A stretch of 64,000 nucleotides of DNA from Malachius bipustulatus. Taxonomy: Eukaryota; Arthropoda; Insecta; Coleoptera; Melyridae. Made by a program: the position numbers and the translations under genes. The DNA lies in NCBI GenBank assembly GCA_910589415.1, contig OU342630.1, positions 69,808,186-69,872,185 on the forward strand. Reading direction: 5' to 3'. The notes beneath the pieces are model-generated. The model did not search any database, had not been told where the DNA came from, and saw nothing but the letters and a program-made list of their open reading frames with translations. This document shows positions 22,413 to 34,552 of this stretch, piece by piece; positions within the stretch are counted from its first letter, which is position 1, and each line of letters begins with the position of its first letter.

Positions 22413-24735
22413 TTTATTTATTTATTTATTCAACCAAGTGTCTCGACATCGAAGGTCATTGACATGTACATTGATTAACTAAGGGCTAGGGTATAAATCG
22501 TAAGATATTAATTAAATATTAGGGGTGAGTATAAAATTACTGTAGGTAATATATGAATGATATTTGCTGGTATAATTTTGGAATAGTTATGGTATGAACG
22601 ATTGGTAGACATCACTGATTAGATTAAATGGTATGTGTTGGTGTCCTGGAGGAACGAGATGATCTTATCCACTTTGTCGGGTGAGTCCAAGAGTTCTCTA
22701 AATCCCTCACTTCTCTGGAAGTCGGAGCGAGTTCGGGCGCCCGTGTAGAAGTCACATTCAAGTAGGATTATGCTGGATGGTAAGAGGGCTGTCGCAATGT
22801 TCACATACGGGAGGATTGGTACCAGACATAAGGTGAGAGTGGGTGAGGCGGGTGTGTCCTATCCTCAGTCTTCGCATGACTACTCCGTTTCTTCTGGTTA
22901 AGGTAGGTATCTGGAAGCGTTTGATTGAGGGATGGATAGCGCGTAATTTGTCAGGTGTTCTATGCCATTCGTTCTGCCATTTCTGTAGAATAGTTTGTTT
23001 GAGATCTTGCTTGAGGTCGCTGTGAAGCTGTAAGTTTATTGTTGGAGAATTTAGGGTTGAGGCTTCCTTGGCGGCCCGATCCGCTGTCTCGTTGCCCTTG
23101 ATGCCGACGTGTGACGGGACCCAGATTATGGTGATGGATACTCCCCTGGCAGCGAGTGTGTGGCAGGTTTCGTGGATTTCCCGGACAATTGGATGTTGGG
23201 AGTAGAAGTTTTGTATTAGATTAGCTGACGTGAGGGAGTCTGTGCATACGCTGATTGTTTGATTGTCCGGTATGGGCGTCTCCAGGGCTTTGAAAATTCC
23301 GTATAGCTCAGCTGTTAGTATGGTGCAATAGCTGGGGAGTCTGTATTGAGCTACAGTTGCTTGGGAGGTAGTAATGGAGCAGCCTGTTCCACTTGGACTT
23401 TTGGAAGCGTCGGTGAATAGGGTAATGTCTGAATTGACTTTGTTTTTTAGTCTGAGGAAGGATTGCTGAAGGATTTCCGTGGGAGTATCTTGTTTTACGT
23501 GGCGGGAGAGAGATGTGTCTACTTTTGGAAGAATTAATGTCCAAGGAGGGAGGTTTGGATGTTCAATAGGAGTTGTGTTCGATAAATTAACATTCCCTAA
23601 TAGGGATTTAAGGATTTGGGGTGTTGTCTGAGTTGTAGAGGAACTTGTGGCTCTCTGGTCGGCATTCAGTAGAGAGAAAACCGGATTATTAGGGCAGGCA
23701 GATGCTCTGGCGGCATAAGTCATGAGGAGTTGTTGGCGGCGCAGGTTAAGCGGAAGTTCGTTGGATTCTACGTAGAGACTGTTTACGGGGCTGGATCTGA
23801 AAGCTCCTAGACATATTCGAAACGCAGTGTTGTGGACTGTATTAAGCAGTTGGAGGTTAGATTTGGAGGCGGATAAAAATACTTGACTACCGTAGTCTAG
23901 TCTGGATCGAATTTAGGCCCTATATATTCTAAGCAGGGCTTCTTCTTCTGCGCCCCAGCGGTGGTGTGAGAGTACCTTTAAAATGTTTAAGCGGGCTAGA
24001 CAACTGCGTTTTGTTTCCTGTAAGTGAAGTCTCCAAGTGAGTTTGCTGTCGAATATTACTCCTAGGAACTTGTGATGATCAACTATATTAAGTGTCGTGC
24101 CATTAAGCTGGATAAGCGGGGCTTGAGTGCGGTGTCGTCGACTGAATTTTATGACTTTTGATTTTGACGAGGAGAACTTGAAACCTGTATTAGCAGCCCA
24201 TTGACTTAATTTATCTACAGCGTCTTGGATTATTGTAGATGTAGTCGCCGTGTTTTTCCCTTGACAGAATAGGACTAAGTCATCAGCGTACTGAGTGTAC
24301 TTCACTGGGGGATGAATGGAGGAGCTTATATCGTTGATGGTCAGAAGAAAAAATGTCGTGCTGAGTACGGATCCTTGTGGAACGCCATTTTCTGTTGGGT
24401 ACGCTTTAGACGTTTTCCCGTTTGCCATTAGCTTGAAAGATCTATTGGATAGAAAGTTGTTGATAAATTGGAGGAGATTTCCAGTCAGCTTAAGGTTGTG
24501 GAGTTTTTCGATTATGGTTGATCTCCGTGTTGTGTCAAAGGCGCTTTCAATATCGAAGATGACGGCGATGACCTCCTGTTTTTCAGCCAGGGCATTTGCT
24601 ATTTCACTCTGAAGAATAACGAGGTTGTCTGTTGTACTTCTGTTAGGTCTAAAGCCTGATTGAGCTGGACTTAGACTGTTGTGTCTCTCAAGGTACCAAA
24701 GTAGCCTTTTGTTCACCATCTTCTCGAGAAGATTC
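22413..24735 (-). mobile_element. 5'-truncated RNase H-bearing LINE
   Basis: A minus-strand LINE insertion of about 2.3 kb. It begins inside the reverse transcriptase region (24735), runs through RNase H and ends in an AAAT-type simple-repeat tail at 22413-22431. The insertion point is known because the flanks, CAAATACA on the left and TCAATGCA/AGATTCC on the right, are continuous in the uninterrupted repeat at 43500-43830. A 6-8-bp imperfect target-site duplication (AATACA/AATGCA) is likely. It has the domain order of I-type elements; the exact clade is unresolved. Confidence 0.88.
22619..24735 (-). pseudogene. Broken reverse transcriptase-RNase H ORF
   Basis: The remaining coding part of the truncated LINE. 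The frame is open from 24735 through the reverse transcriptase (SAQ-SGFRPNRST; VIFDIESAFD; NGVPQGSVLS; QYADDLVLF near 24290) to an in-frame TAA at 23915-23913. It then continues in the same frame through RNase H (TDAS, TAELYGI, CTDSLTSA, GNETADRAAK) to about 22770. A one-base frame change there sends it out of frame, and the downstream half of the Cys-rich C terminus reads in the next frame to 22619. The endonuclease domain and ORF1 were lost by 5' truncation on insertion. Catalytic residues survive, so the stop and frameshift look like later point events. It cannot make a full product. Confidence 0.9.
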
Positions 24736-24741
24736 AATGCA

Positions 24742-24900
24742 AGATTCCATTCAGTGCACGAAATAGTTGTCGCTGTAGGTCGCGAAATACTTCGCGCACG
24801 CTGCTGAGTAGATTTAATTATTGTGCAATTTTAATTCGGATATTGATGAAAAAAAATGTCAACATTATTTAATGGCTGTCTAAAAAAATATCCAACTAGA
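24742..24900. repeat. Family J repeat, right half
   Basis: AGATTCCATTCAGTGCACG onward matches 43668-43825 (empty-site copy). Contains a hairpin, GTGCACGAAATA..TACTTCGCGCAC, also present at 43682-43731. Confidence 0.8.
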
Positions 24901-26589
24901 ACTTGCTCACAAGTTCGATGAACTATTACAGTTTTTTTTTTACAAAAAATGTCGTATTTTGGAAATAAAAAACTTACAGGACTGCGGTATAAAAAATTAC
25001 TACTCTTAAAAAGTAGGGTCATCATGCGAGTAACTGATCATCCTGTAGATACTCTTTTTTATGTAGGTAGCATGTACCTTTGAAATTGTTCTCAGTTGAT
25101 GGTCGTACAGCGTATCTAAAATTAATTCAATCCATTAACAACTACATATATCTATGATCACTTCCTGAAAGGAATCTCACTGATTTAATGCCATCAGTCT
25201 CATAAACATTGCAGCCGCTTTAAACAAACGTCTAAAGCCCTTCTTAAGTCTTCCGCCTTCCGGTTTCCTAATTAGTTCCCTCAGGAATTTTAGTACATCT
25301 TACACCTGTTCTCACATCTCTACAGCAGCAAAGCTTAGGGAGGGTTGATGAACCAGAGCACAGGTAAACACGGAGGGTCACTGTCCTGTTCTGCAGCTCC
25401 CGCGAGAGATTTCCCCTTATCGGATTCCCCATTCGTATATTATCCTGCCTTGTGCTCACAGCCGCTAAAATGCTATTAGAACGAATTGATTGATGGATTT
25501 GTTTGATAAAGGTACCTACTTCCAGCTTGGTGTAAGCTTTACTGGCAATATACTCTGTAAGATGAAGCGAGAATGTTACACTCAGTTAGATACCTTGAAC
25601 TAGAAGAATGTAGATTTATTGTCTGGAGAAGATTATCTTGATGTCCCGGAAAAGGAACAAGACTGAAATATTCTAATGCTAATCAATAGAATTCTGTAAG
25701 CATCTAGGTACTTAAAATAATTAATGATTCATCCAATCAAAGAGATACATCGAAATATTCAAGTAGCTACTTCAAAACTAAAAATCTTGATAATGAAACA
25801 AACATTAAGTCGAGCATTAAGTATAACCAGCAATCCTGAGATAAATGTAACATTAGTAGCATTTATAGACAATTTATAGAGCAAGCAAAATTCTTAGCTA
25901 TAACGGTGTCCATGGTATCACCAATAAAAATACCCTGTATATAGTGTTGCGTATGGTTTTACATAGACTTAGATCTTAGAATTAGAACTGGAAGATGACA
26001 ATAATTATGACGATCGTCAGCACCTCCGATTAAGGAAAAGGAATTCATTAAAAAAGTTCAAATGGAATCAGAATTGTTAATGGCATTGTTAATTCATTCA
26101 TAATTTCACAAAATTCTAACGACAGGCCAGCAAGTCTTAATCAAGGCAAATTAACATTGTCTTATTAAGACACCAGACTCCATTGAAAAGACATAAAACC
26201 AGTAAGATTGTTTTGAAACTTAATATAAGTTCCCACTTAGATATATCAGAAGAGACGCCAGGCGATTAGTATTTATAGAGGCTTATGAAAGTTAAATTTG
26301 TTTGAAATTGGTTGAATACTAAATATAAGGCTCATTGCTTCAAGAGCTGGTGGTGATAAATTGATAAAATTCAAATTGCAATCAGAACCTAACTCATGAA
26401 AATCCTTAATTGTTAATAATTGAAAGTAATAATTACAATAATAATAAATTAAAACAATTTTAAACAAAACTTGGCTCCAATATAAAAAAAAATGTTAATG
26501 ACGTTGACGTTTGAGATATCTTCGGATCATTTCATAAAAAATTTTAATATTTCTGAAAACGACTAGCAAAAGCGCATGTCCAATAACTT
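24901..26589. other. Intergenic, no gene seen
   Basis: A patch at 25200-25460 is richer in G+C and has a 63-codon minus-strand frame (25459-25268) with no recognisable family. A lone CCCTGTATA word at 25932 could be a stranded repeat end. Otherwise nothing. Confidence 0.45.
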
Positions 26590-28060
26590 TTTTCTAGTTT
26601 AGTAGTTGTATCTTTAAAGATAAGCGAGTTCCTTATTGCTATCAACAACTCGGTCAAAAACCTCTCAATTCCTCTCATCTCCGATCTCCAGCAGTGGAGC
26701 AAACTCTCTGGTTTCAAGTTTTCTTCCGCAAAAACACTTTGTATATGTGTTAGCAAGAGAAGGGTTAAAAATTACCCACTTCTCAAGCTTCTAGGCAAAA
26801 GCATTGAATTTACTAATCATATCAAATGTCTTTGACAGAAAACCCAATTGGAAGAAGTATATTGATAAGATCAAGAAATGGTGCATTAGCGATCTCGATC
26901 TTAATATGAGAGCCTTGTCGGGTAACTCCTGGGGGCTGATATCAACACGCTCCTTTTAATCTACAAATCTCTCATCAGATCCAGAATCGATTACTGAATC
27001 ATTGCGTACTCTTCTTCCAGGATCTCTTATCTTAAGACTATGGAAGTCATACAACAGACAGCCTTGCTAATCGCTACTGGAGCTTTCTGAACAACTCCTA
27101 TAGAGTCTTTTTGCGCTTACCGCCGAATTCCTCCCTTCCACCTGTGTGCCAAATTCCAATCGCTTACCTACGCCTCTATCATATCCGCAAATCTTTTTTG
27201 ATTCAAATCCATCCCCCCTTTCTACCAACGTATATGTAGAATTGAGTCTAAGACAAATTCTCACATCCCTAGGCTACAATCCACCTCATCAACCCTCCTA
27301 GCACCCTAGGCCTCTCCACAACTCCCCCTTAACCTATCACTTCCGGGGTTTGATAAGTCCCCAGCCAGCAACCAGGTATTCACGCAGCACTTCAGAGAAG
27401 AAATTTCCCGCTACCCCAATTTTAAATCTGCCTATACAGACGGATCTAAGTCTAATAACATGGTCTCCTGCTCCGTAACTACCCCTTCTAACCAACTAGG
27501 GAGGCTGTTCGCCTCCCTAGTCTATTCAGCATTTTCTCAGCCAAGTCCTATGCCATTCTTCTTTATATTGAACATGTTATCTCCACCTCCGAGAATCACT
27601 TCATTATCTGTTCCGATTCGCTTAGTGCTCTTCAAACCATCAACCTTATCTTCCCCAAAAACCCTTTTTTAAGATTAGATTTTAACTTATTGAATGTCCA
27701 ATAGATTTGACTTTTTATATACCCTCTCCCATGTCAGCATTGAAGGTAATGAGCGAGCAGACTCGTTGGCAAGGGCAGCGACCTGAAAGCTCCCAATAGA
27801 ACCAAAATTTTCCAAATCAGGGAAGAAAATTGGAACCTCAACAAATATTTTCTCAAACTTATATGCCCTCGGTGTCAATCACCGTCCCTCTCCCTACCGA
27901 TAGCAGCGAACAGATTAAACAAAATAAAATCCTTCGCCACTCCAGACTTACAAATTCTTTTCTTCTCTCCAAAGAAACACACCTCCTGCCTGTCAATCAT
28001 GCAATACTAGACTCACTATATTCACCACATCTTCAGCTCATAAGTCTACAGTAATCAAGA
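26590..28060 (+). pseudogene. Old LINE remnant: RT C-terminus and RNase H
   Basis: Plus-strand coding debris scattered over all three frames. A reverse-transcriptase C-terminal part comes first (QQWSKLSGFKFSSAK near 26690, SLIRSRIDY near 26970). An RNase H follows, with AYTDGSKS at 27431-27454, a CSDSLSAL word near 27610, and GNERADSLARAA near 27745-27785. The tail resembles the ..R.TNSFLLSK.. region before the terminal Cys cluster. Many stops and frameshifts. It is related to, but much older than, the LINE at 22413-24735. The fragment keeps the order of a LINE pol protein, so this is decay in place and not a gene. Confidence 0.75.
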
Positions 28061-29837
28061 TCCAAACACAGAATCGAGCTATGCAGTGTCATCCTTGCCG
28101 ATCCAAACCAATATGATCACATGTTCCGCTTCCTAAAAGTAAAGCTGGTTTCTACAATGCGATCTAATAAAAAAAAAGATAAGCAAGATATACATGCTTA
28201 TAAATTCTCGAAAAAATCGGCCTCTGTATATCCATTCAATACAAGCTTTGTCACTGAGGACTGTGACAACAAAAATAAATATAAACGCACATGCACTAAG
28301 CTTGACAATTTTGATAATTAAATAACTTTTCTGGATTCAAATCTTTAGTCATCAAATACAATACAAACAATGATGAAACATTTATGATCAACAAGTCAAA
28401 TCTTACCCCAAGAAAGATCTTATAACTGAATGGAACTTTCTAAAACAAAAAACAATTTAGAGACATTTTATAGCGACTCTTTTGTCCTTCAGTTGCATCT
28501 TCAAACAATTTAATGCTGAAAATCAATAAATCCACATAGGAAAGATGTTTTCCGTCTTGCCGGGAGAGAAATTTTCTGTTTTTTTTTTTATGAATTAGAA
28601 CCTAAATCCAAATGACTTTCAAATATAATATAATCTGTAAGTTCAGCTACGTCTCAAACAGTTTTTATCCAAAAATCATTTTAATCCACCATTTTGAAGA
28701 AAATTGTTCTTTTTTTTTGTGAAGCATTGTTTTGACACAAGAATTTTTTATAATTTTTTTAAATAATCTATTCCGATGTAAAATCGCATTATTCACAAAA
28801 AAAACCTTATATAAAGGGGTGCAGTTTCACCCCTATCTCCAATTTCCACCCTTTAATAATTTAATAGCACTCAGCGGTTTTTTCATCCTCAATAATCATT
28901 TGAAGGATTCATGAAATGAAAATTCGCTCTTTTGATAGTTCCTTTTTATAAGAAATAATCAATAGCCTACTAGTAGTAAAAAAAAGGCTACTGATTTAAT
29001 ATCACAAGGAATCAACATCGTATAGGTATAGGTACTTAAGCACATCCCAAATTTTATCTGATCAAATTTTTTAATTGCGAGAATTCACGTGCTTTGAAAT
29101 ATTTATATCACGTTGGATGCAAGTTTCCCCATAACAATCGACGCGGTATACTCCCGGCTAGTGTGACGTCTTTCAACGAAACGAAAACGTAGAATTTTAT
29201 GTAAATGACTGGGGTTATAATGAACACGTTGAATTATGTCCGAACATCGCATAGAACTACATAATTAATACTTTTTATATAATATAGGTATAATAGGTAC
29301 CTATAGTACGGATCTTCAGTAGCTCCCTTCCCCCATTTTATATTTTACATCATTCAAGATGTAATATAATAAATTATTGAAAGTCGGTATACGTACATTT
29401 GTTATATAAATACTATCGTAATCGTTATAAAAATCAAGATGAAGAAGAGGCGCTAACTTGGAGTATTCTTTCAATGAGATGTCAGGGTGTTTATCTTTTA
29501 TTATTATTGCGAAAAAAATTAAGGACAAATTTTTTGGTCAAAAATTAAAAGAAAATTCCATTGACATACCTATTGATATGTCCAAAAATGCAGCGTTTTT
29601 GGGTTGTTTGATTTTCGAGTAATTTTACTTTTTTGTGGGGGTTAGCTTTTCTAGAGGCTGAGCGCCAAAAAAATAAAATTGACGAAAATTCGCGTTCATA
29701 TAAAATAGAAATCTTGCAATTTCTTAAATATTGAATAACTCGAAAAGTATACGCCATATTATACAAAACAATTATAAACACCTTTTTTAGGAAATCACTC
29801 AAGTTTTCTTTCTTCTTATAAGTATTGTTTTGATATA
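28061..29837. other. Intergenic, no gene seen
   Basis: AT-rich. Open frames of 60-100 codons (for example 28121-28321 and 29850-29545) show no family features. Confidence 0.5.
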
Positions 29838-30826
29838 CAGGGTGGGCCATCGAAAAGTTAACAAGCCTAATAGTTTGGAAAGTGAAGATATATGCGAAAA
29901 ACGCCGAAACAGGTGGATTTTGTTATCGAGGGGGACATATTTTCGTGACAAATTTAACTACCCAAGTTCACCCCCTTGACAGAGGTAGCTACCCTATTGC
30001 TTATCATCATAGGGAATAGCTATCGAGTGATACATCATTTGAAAGCTACTTGAATTCTCTTTACAACGGTACCTATCCAACATTTTGGGTTTCGCTTACA
30101 TACAGGGTGGCCCAACGAAAACGTAACTCGCCTTAATCACTTGTATGTAGGCCACCCTGTATGTAAGTGAAACCCAAAATGTTGGATATCATTGTAAAGA
30201 GAATTCAAGTAGCTTTTAAATGATGTATCACTTTCGCTTACATACAGAGCGGTCCAACAAAAACATAACTCGCCTTAATCACTTGTATGTAGGCCAGCTG
30301 TATGTAAGCGAAACCCAAAATGTTCGATATCATTGTAAAGAGAATTCAAGTATCTTTCAAATGATGTATCACTCGATAGCTGTTCCCTATGATAATAAGC
30401 AAAGGGGTAGCTACCCCTGTCAAGCGGGTGAACTTGGGTAGTTAAATTTGCAATGAAAATATGCCTACTTTGATAACAAAATAGACCTGTGTCAGCGTTT
30501 TTCTCGTACATCTTCAGTTTCCAAGTTATTAAGGCGAGCTACGTTTTCGTTGAGCCACCCTGTATGTAAGCGAAACCCAAAATGTTGGATATCGTTGTAA
30601 AGAGAATTCAAGTAGCTTTCAAATGATAATATGTCACTCGATAACGGTTCCCTATGATGATAAGCAAAGGGGTAGCTACCCCTGCCAAGGGGGTGAACTT
30701 GGGTAGTTAAATTTGTCACAAAAATCTGTCCCCCCCGATAACAAAATCGACCTGTTTCGGTGTTTTTCGCATACATCTTCACTTTCCAAATTATTAGGCT
30801 TGTTACCTTTTCGGTGGCCCACCCTG
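29838..30826. mobile_element. Compound fold-back element, family F
   Basis: Outer ends CAGGGTGGGCCATCGAAAAG (29838) and the inverse ending CCACCCTG (30826) enclose a mosaic. Inner termini of a second type (CAGGGTGGCCCAACGAAAAC at 30103, inverse near 30560) and internal blocks AACCCAAAATGTTGGATATC and GAATTCAAGTAGCTTT recur three to four times in both orientations (about 30080, 30170, 30310, 30575). It looks like at least two fold-back units inserted into or duplicated within each other. No transposase. The frames seen in it are by-products. Confidence 0.8.
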
Positions 30827-30839
30827 TTATGCAACGACT

Positions 30840-31020
30840 AGCGAGTTATTAGCCAAAAAATACATTTTTCACCAAAGGGGTCTTGTTTAGGGCACGCTGC
30901 ACTTCCAAAACTGATTTTTGTGGATATATGTCTTATAACCTCTTCACTAACCAGTAATGAAATCTTATTTTTCTTAGAGATAATATTTTTTATGATCTTT
31001 TGGTAGGTACTTACCAACAT
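30840..31020. repeat. Dispersed repeat fragment, also at 50505-50640
   Basis: TTTTTCACCAAAGGGGTC, then GATTTTTGTGGATATATGTC and TATAACCTCTTCACTAAC, align with 50527-50620 (TTTTTCACCAAAGGGATG.., TTTGTGGATTTATGTTC, TATAACCTTTTCACTAAC). Class unknown. Confidence 0.55.
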
Positions 31021-31129
31021 TTTTTTGTTAACCGACTGAACCAGTTGATGGGGAATTTTTTCTTGATTTTTTAACCAAATAATCTGTCTTTGGTCAGATC
31101 AAATAATCAAATAAACTTTGTTTTTTTTT

Positions 31130-31842
31130 TAATGAGGCACCCCATATATTATTGCATTCTCAGTTTGCCTAAGAAAATGGTTTTTACAGTTGGAGTTTGA
31201 AAAAAGTACCGAGTTTTCAAACTTTAAGGCAGCATTCCTACATTAAGAATGGCTGGAGATAGAGGTAGAGGAGCACGGCTTACATGACCTATCTTAACTT
31301 TTTATGAGGTTAGTATCCTTTATTGGGAAACAAATGTTTATACAGCGGATGGTGATAATATTCATATATTTTTTACCACTCTGTACCTATCAATATTTCA
31401 ACTACATAATAGTATATCTCATAAAAAGTTAAAATAGAGGCTCGTAAGCCGTTTTTATTTATATCGAGCCATTCTTGATGTACACTGCTTTAAAATTGAA
31501 AAATTGCGAGTTCCACTTTTTGTAACTCACAAACTTTTGAATAAAAAATCCAGCTAAGTACCTACTGTAAAAGTCATTTTTATTTTTTTTTTTAGACAAA
31601 TCTAAATTGCAAAAAACATGAAGTGTTCCATTTAACATAACAAAGTCGGTATTCATTTCCGGTATAGCCGGTACGTAAGGTCGCCATATTGAAAATATGG
31701 CGACTTTTACTTGATAGATCCTAGACCGTAACGGCGGTCCCCAAAATTTGAAATCTCTAGCTTTTCTGCTACCTAAGTTGGTAGGATATGGAGATATCCT
31801 ATACCTACTTCTATGCAGACCACCGAAACAAATCACCCTGTA
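31130..31842. mobile_element. Fold-back element, family A relative
   Basis: The right end CACCCTG-TA (31836-31844) and interior words shared with 362-1218 (TATATTATTG, GAAAATGGTTTTTACAGT; GATGTACACTGCT on the right arm) mark a diverged family A copy. The block ATCTTAACTTTTTATGAG near 31290 is mirrored near 31415-31432. The left end is eroded. Confidence 0.65.
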
Positions 31843-32164
31843 TACTATCTATTGATCTATAATCATCAGATTAGATTGGAAACGGTTACAAGGTTCGGTT
31901 AGGTATCTTATGTCTCGGGGGAAGATGAGTACTGCTTACGCGCTAGAAAGAAAACTCCTAAATTTGGACTGGCTAGGTGGCGAGGTTGCCAAGTTGTCAG
32001 CTAGGTCCAATAGTTATGGGCTGAAACGCCTCCTATTTTTTTTCGCAAAGTTCGCTTCAATAACACTAGTAGAGACTTCAGTTGGAGGACTTCAGTAATC
32101 GCCACCTGGAACAGAAACAGAAAATGTCCCGACTCGACATCCCAATGTTCAAATAACGTTCATA
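31843..32164. other. Intergenic, no gene seen
   Basis: Short spacer with a 62-codon open frame (31910-32098) of no recognisable family. Confidence 0.45.
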
Positions 32165-32758
32165 CAGGGTGTTGATTTTCAAAGCGAGCCATAGGGGTTA
32201 GCATTGCGAAAGTGGTTTTTGAGGATTCCTGCTCGCCGTTTAAACTGACAGAAATGGTTTTGGTATCAAAATGAAGCTAAAATTATTGCGCATAACGCTT
32301 GATATCAGCAATTAATTTAATTTCACGGTGTTTTCTAAAATTCTTCAGTGAAAATTCAAGTAATTGTTAATGTTTAATAACAAAATAGCATGCCTTGCCT
32401 AAAAAATAATGACGTTTCTACGTTTTGACAATTCAATAATAGAACCAGACTTTATTATTACTTACTGACTTATAAAGTTTTATTATTGGATTGTCAAAAC
32501 GTAGAAACGTCATTATTGTTTAGGCAAGGGATGCTATTTTGTGATTAAACATTAACAATTACTTGAATATTTACTGAAGAATTTTAGAAAACACCGTGAA
32601 ATTAAATTAATTTCTGATGTCAAGCGTTATGCGCAATAATTTAAGCTTCATTTTGATACCAAAACCATTTCTGTCAGTTTAAACGGCGAGCAGGAATCCT
32701 CAAAAACCACTTTCGCAATGCTAATCCCTTATGGCCCGCTTTGAAAATCAACACCCTG
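32165..32758. mobile_element. Near-perfect 594-bp palindrome, family H
   Basis: Two arms of about 280 bp, from CAGGGTGTTGATTTTCAAAG at the left to its inverse at the right, differ at roughly a dozen positions (about 95% alike by eye) around a spacer of about 35 bp at 32447-32480. TA precedes the left end; the right end is followed by ATGTA, so the target duplication is imperfect. No coding capacity. It is a fold-back element of the CAGGGTG/TA type. Confidence 0.9.
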
Positions 32759-32808
32759 ATGTATAGTACCTACAGCTACTACACGTCATCGATATAAATT
32801 TTTACATT

Positions 32809-33168
32809 ATGACAGTTGATGTTTCCGTAAATAACATCTCACGGCAGTTTAATCAGCATACATATTCGAGGATTTTTTTATTGAAAATGCACATGCACTG
32901 CAGGGGAATCTCTATGACGCTCTGGGAGCGGTGCATGAGCGGAGATATCGATTCACGTTGGCTTCGAATCGTTGCAGGCTGTCCTCAGAATACACATCCT
33001 TTGGATGTGGACTATTCCAAAGTTATGACTATTCATGAAAGAAATCTGATAGATGAACTGAAACTGATAGGGCTCGATGTGTATTTTTGCCCGGTCTTGT
33101 TCTACATGGGATCAAATAGGCCACGTCTTTCGAACACTGAACATAATTGCACACATTTACCTCGGTAA
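32809..33168 (+). CDS. Hypothetical 119-codon ORF
   Basis: An ATG-initiated open frame longer than most in this area. Its middle (SRWLRIVAGCPQNTHPLDVD) has a protein-like composition and the DNA here is less AT-rich than its surroundings. No domain recognised, no signal peptide, no clear splice sites or partner exons. It may be an exon, a fragment of an unrecognised mobile element, or chance. Confidence 0.2.
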   Translation: MTVDVSVNNISRQFNQHTYSRIFLLKMHMHCRGISMTLWERCMSGDIDSRWLRIVAGCPQNTHPLDVDYSKVMTIHERNLIDELKLIGLDVYFCPVLFYMGSNRPRLSNTEHNCTHLPR

Positions 33169-34552
33169 AAAAGCTTCTTATTGTCTGCATCATAACCCGA
33201 TTGTCTTTTTCTGCATGTAGTAAGTTATATGTCTATTGAATATACGATATATCTATCAACGATATACGAGTATGTATTAGATCAGCTAATAAAAGATATT
33301 ATTTATTGGATTTTGTTGAGATTTACAATTTTTTTAGTTGAGTCTTCATTCTATATTTCCAAGATATTTTCTTTCCCATCAGTAGATGACAATAATAATA
33401 ATACGCAGATCCAAGTTTGAATCAAGTCTCCCTAGAATTGCCTATAAGGTAAAGTTGACTGAGAGTTTTGTTTAGAACGCCAACAACAAGGAGCAGTAGA
33501 CATCCCGAAAGCCTAATCAGTTGTTTTGAAATCGTTGACAGGCCGTTGAACTTCGTTAATACAAGCCCACTGAGAACTCCGAATTCCTAACTCTGAAGGA
33601 ATGATTAGAGTTACGTAGGTTGTACACACTCAAATACGTTAAAGGAATGTAATTTTGAAGCAATCTTGTACTTAAAAGGGTAATCATAAACGGTGAAGCT
33701 AATCTAACTTTATTAGGTTTTGATTCGACCTTTTATCCTTCACTATCCACCTACTGCGTCGTTATTCTCTACCTGTAATATGGATCCAGAAAAATAGAAA
33801 AATATCGAAAACACTCTATGCTAGTCACTTCGACTTGGCTAATTAGGTCACTTCTTAGTTTTATATCCGATTTTTTTTTAGTTTACACTGAAACTAGAAG
33901 GTTTGAAATCTCGAAATTAGAACTAGAGTTGGAATCTGACTGCACTTATCAATATTTCCAGAAAGCATCTTGATATTCTTCTTATTATTCAAATATAACA
34001 AGCAAGCAATAACGCTTTCAAAGCGAGTTGACTGAATAGTTTTGACTAAATAGACTTTAATTAAGCCACTTTCAACCACCTGAATAATCAATAAGTCGGC
34101 TTTTATTTGCTTCCTGTATCAATCTACTCGATTAATTTAATTAGAAGGAGAACTAAAGCTTTCATCATCATTCATTTAAAATCAGACTCCTCATTTGTAA
34201 AGCAAGAAGAGCATTGGAAATAATCCTCACCACGATAATGAGAAATATCAAGGGGTAAATAATTCCATAAATATATCAATGACGTTTTATGTTCAAGGAA
34301 CTTGTTCCCAGAATACTGAAACATCTTGGACAAGTATAAAAATCGCGACTATAAACAGGGAATTACTAACTCTGAAATCGAATAAACATACTTACTGAAT
34401 AATAAAAATACTTCATTTTGCGCTCAACTTGGTTCATCCAATTCTCAGTGTAGCTTTTCAAGGCTATCCTCGAGGGCGCAAGGCAGCCACTTTATTAGAT
34501 GTTAGCTGTCTCGTCGAGAAATGCGTAGATAGGTGTTATAATACAATACGAA
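33169..34552. other. Intergenic, no gene seen
   Basis: AT-rich DNA without supported features. Confidence 0.5.

Noticed and set aside
29545..30782. Open frames of 78-101 codons across the fold-back cluster
   Set aside because: They fall inside inverted-repeat elements, recur in mirrored copies and have no protein family features.
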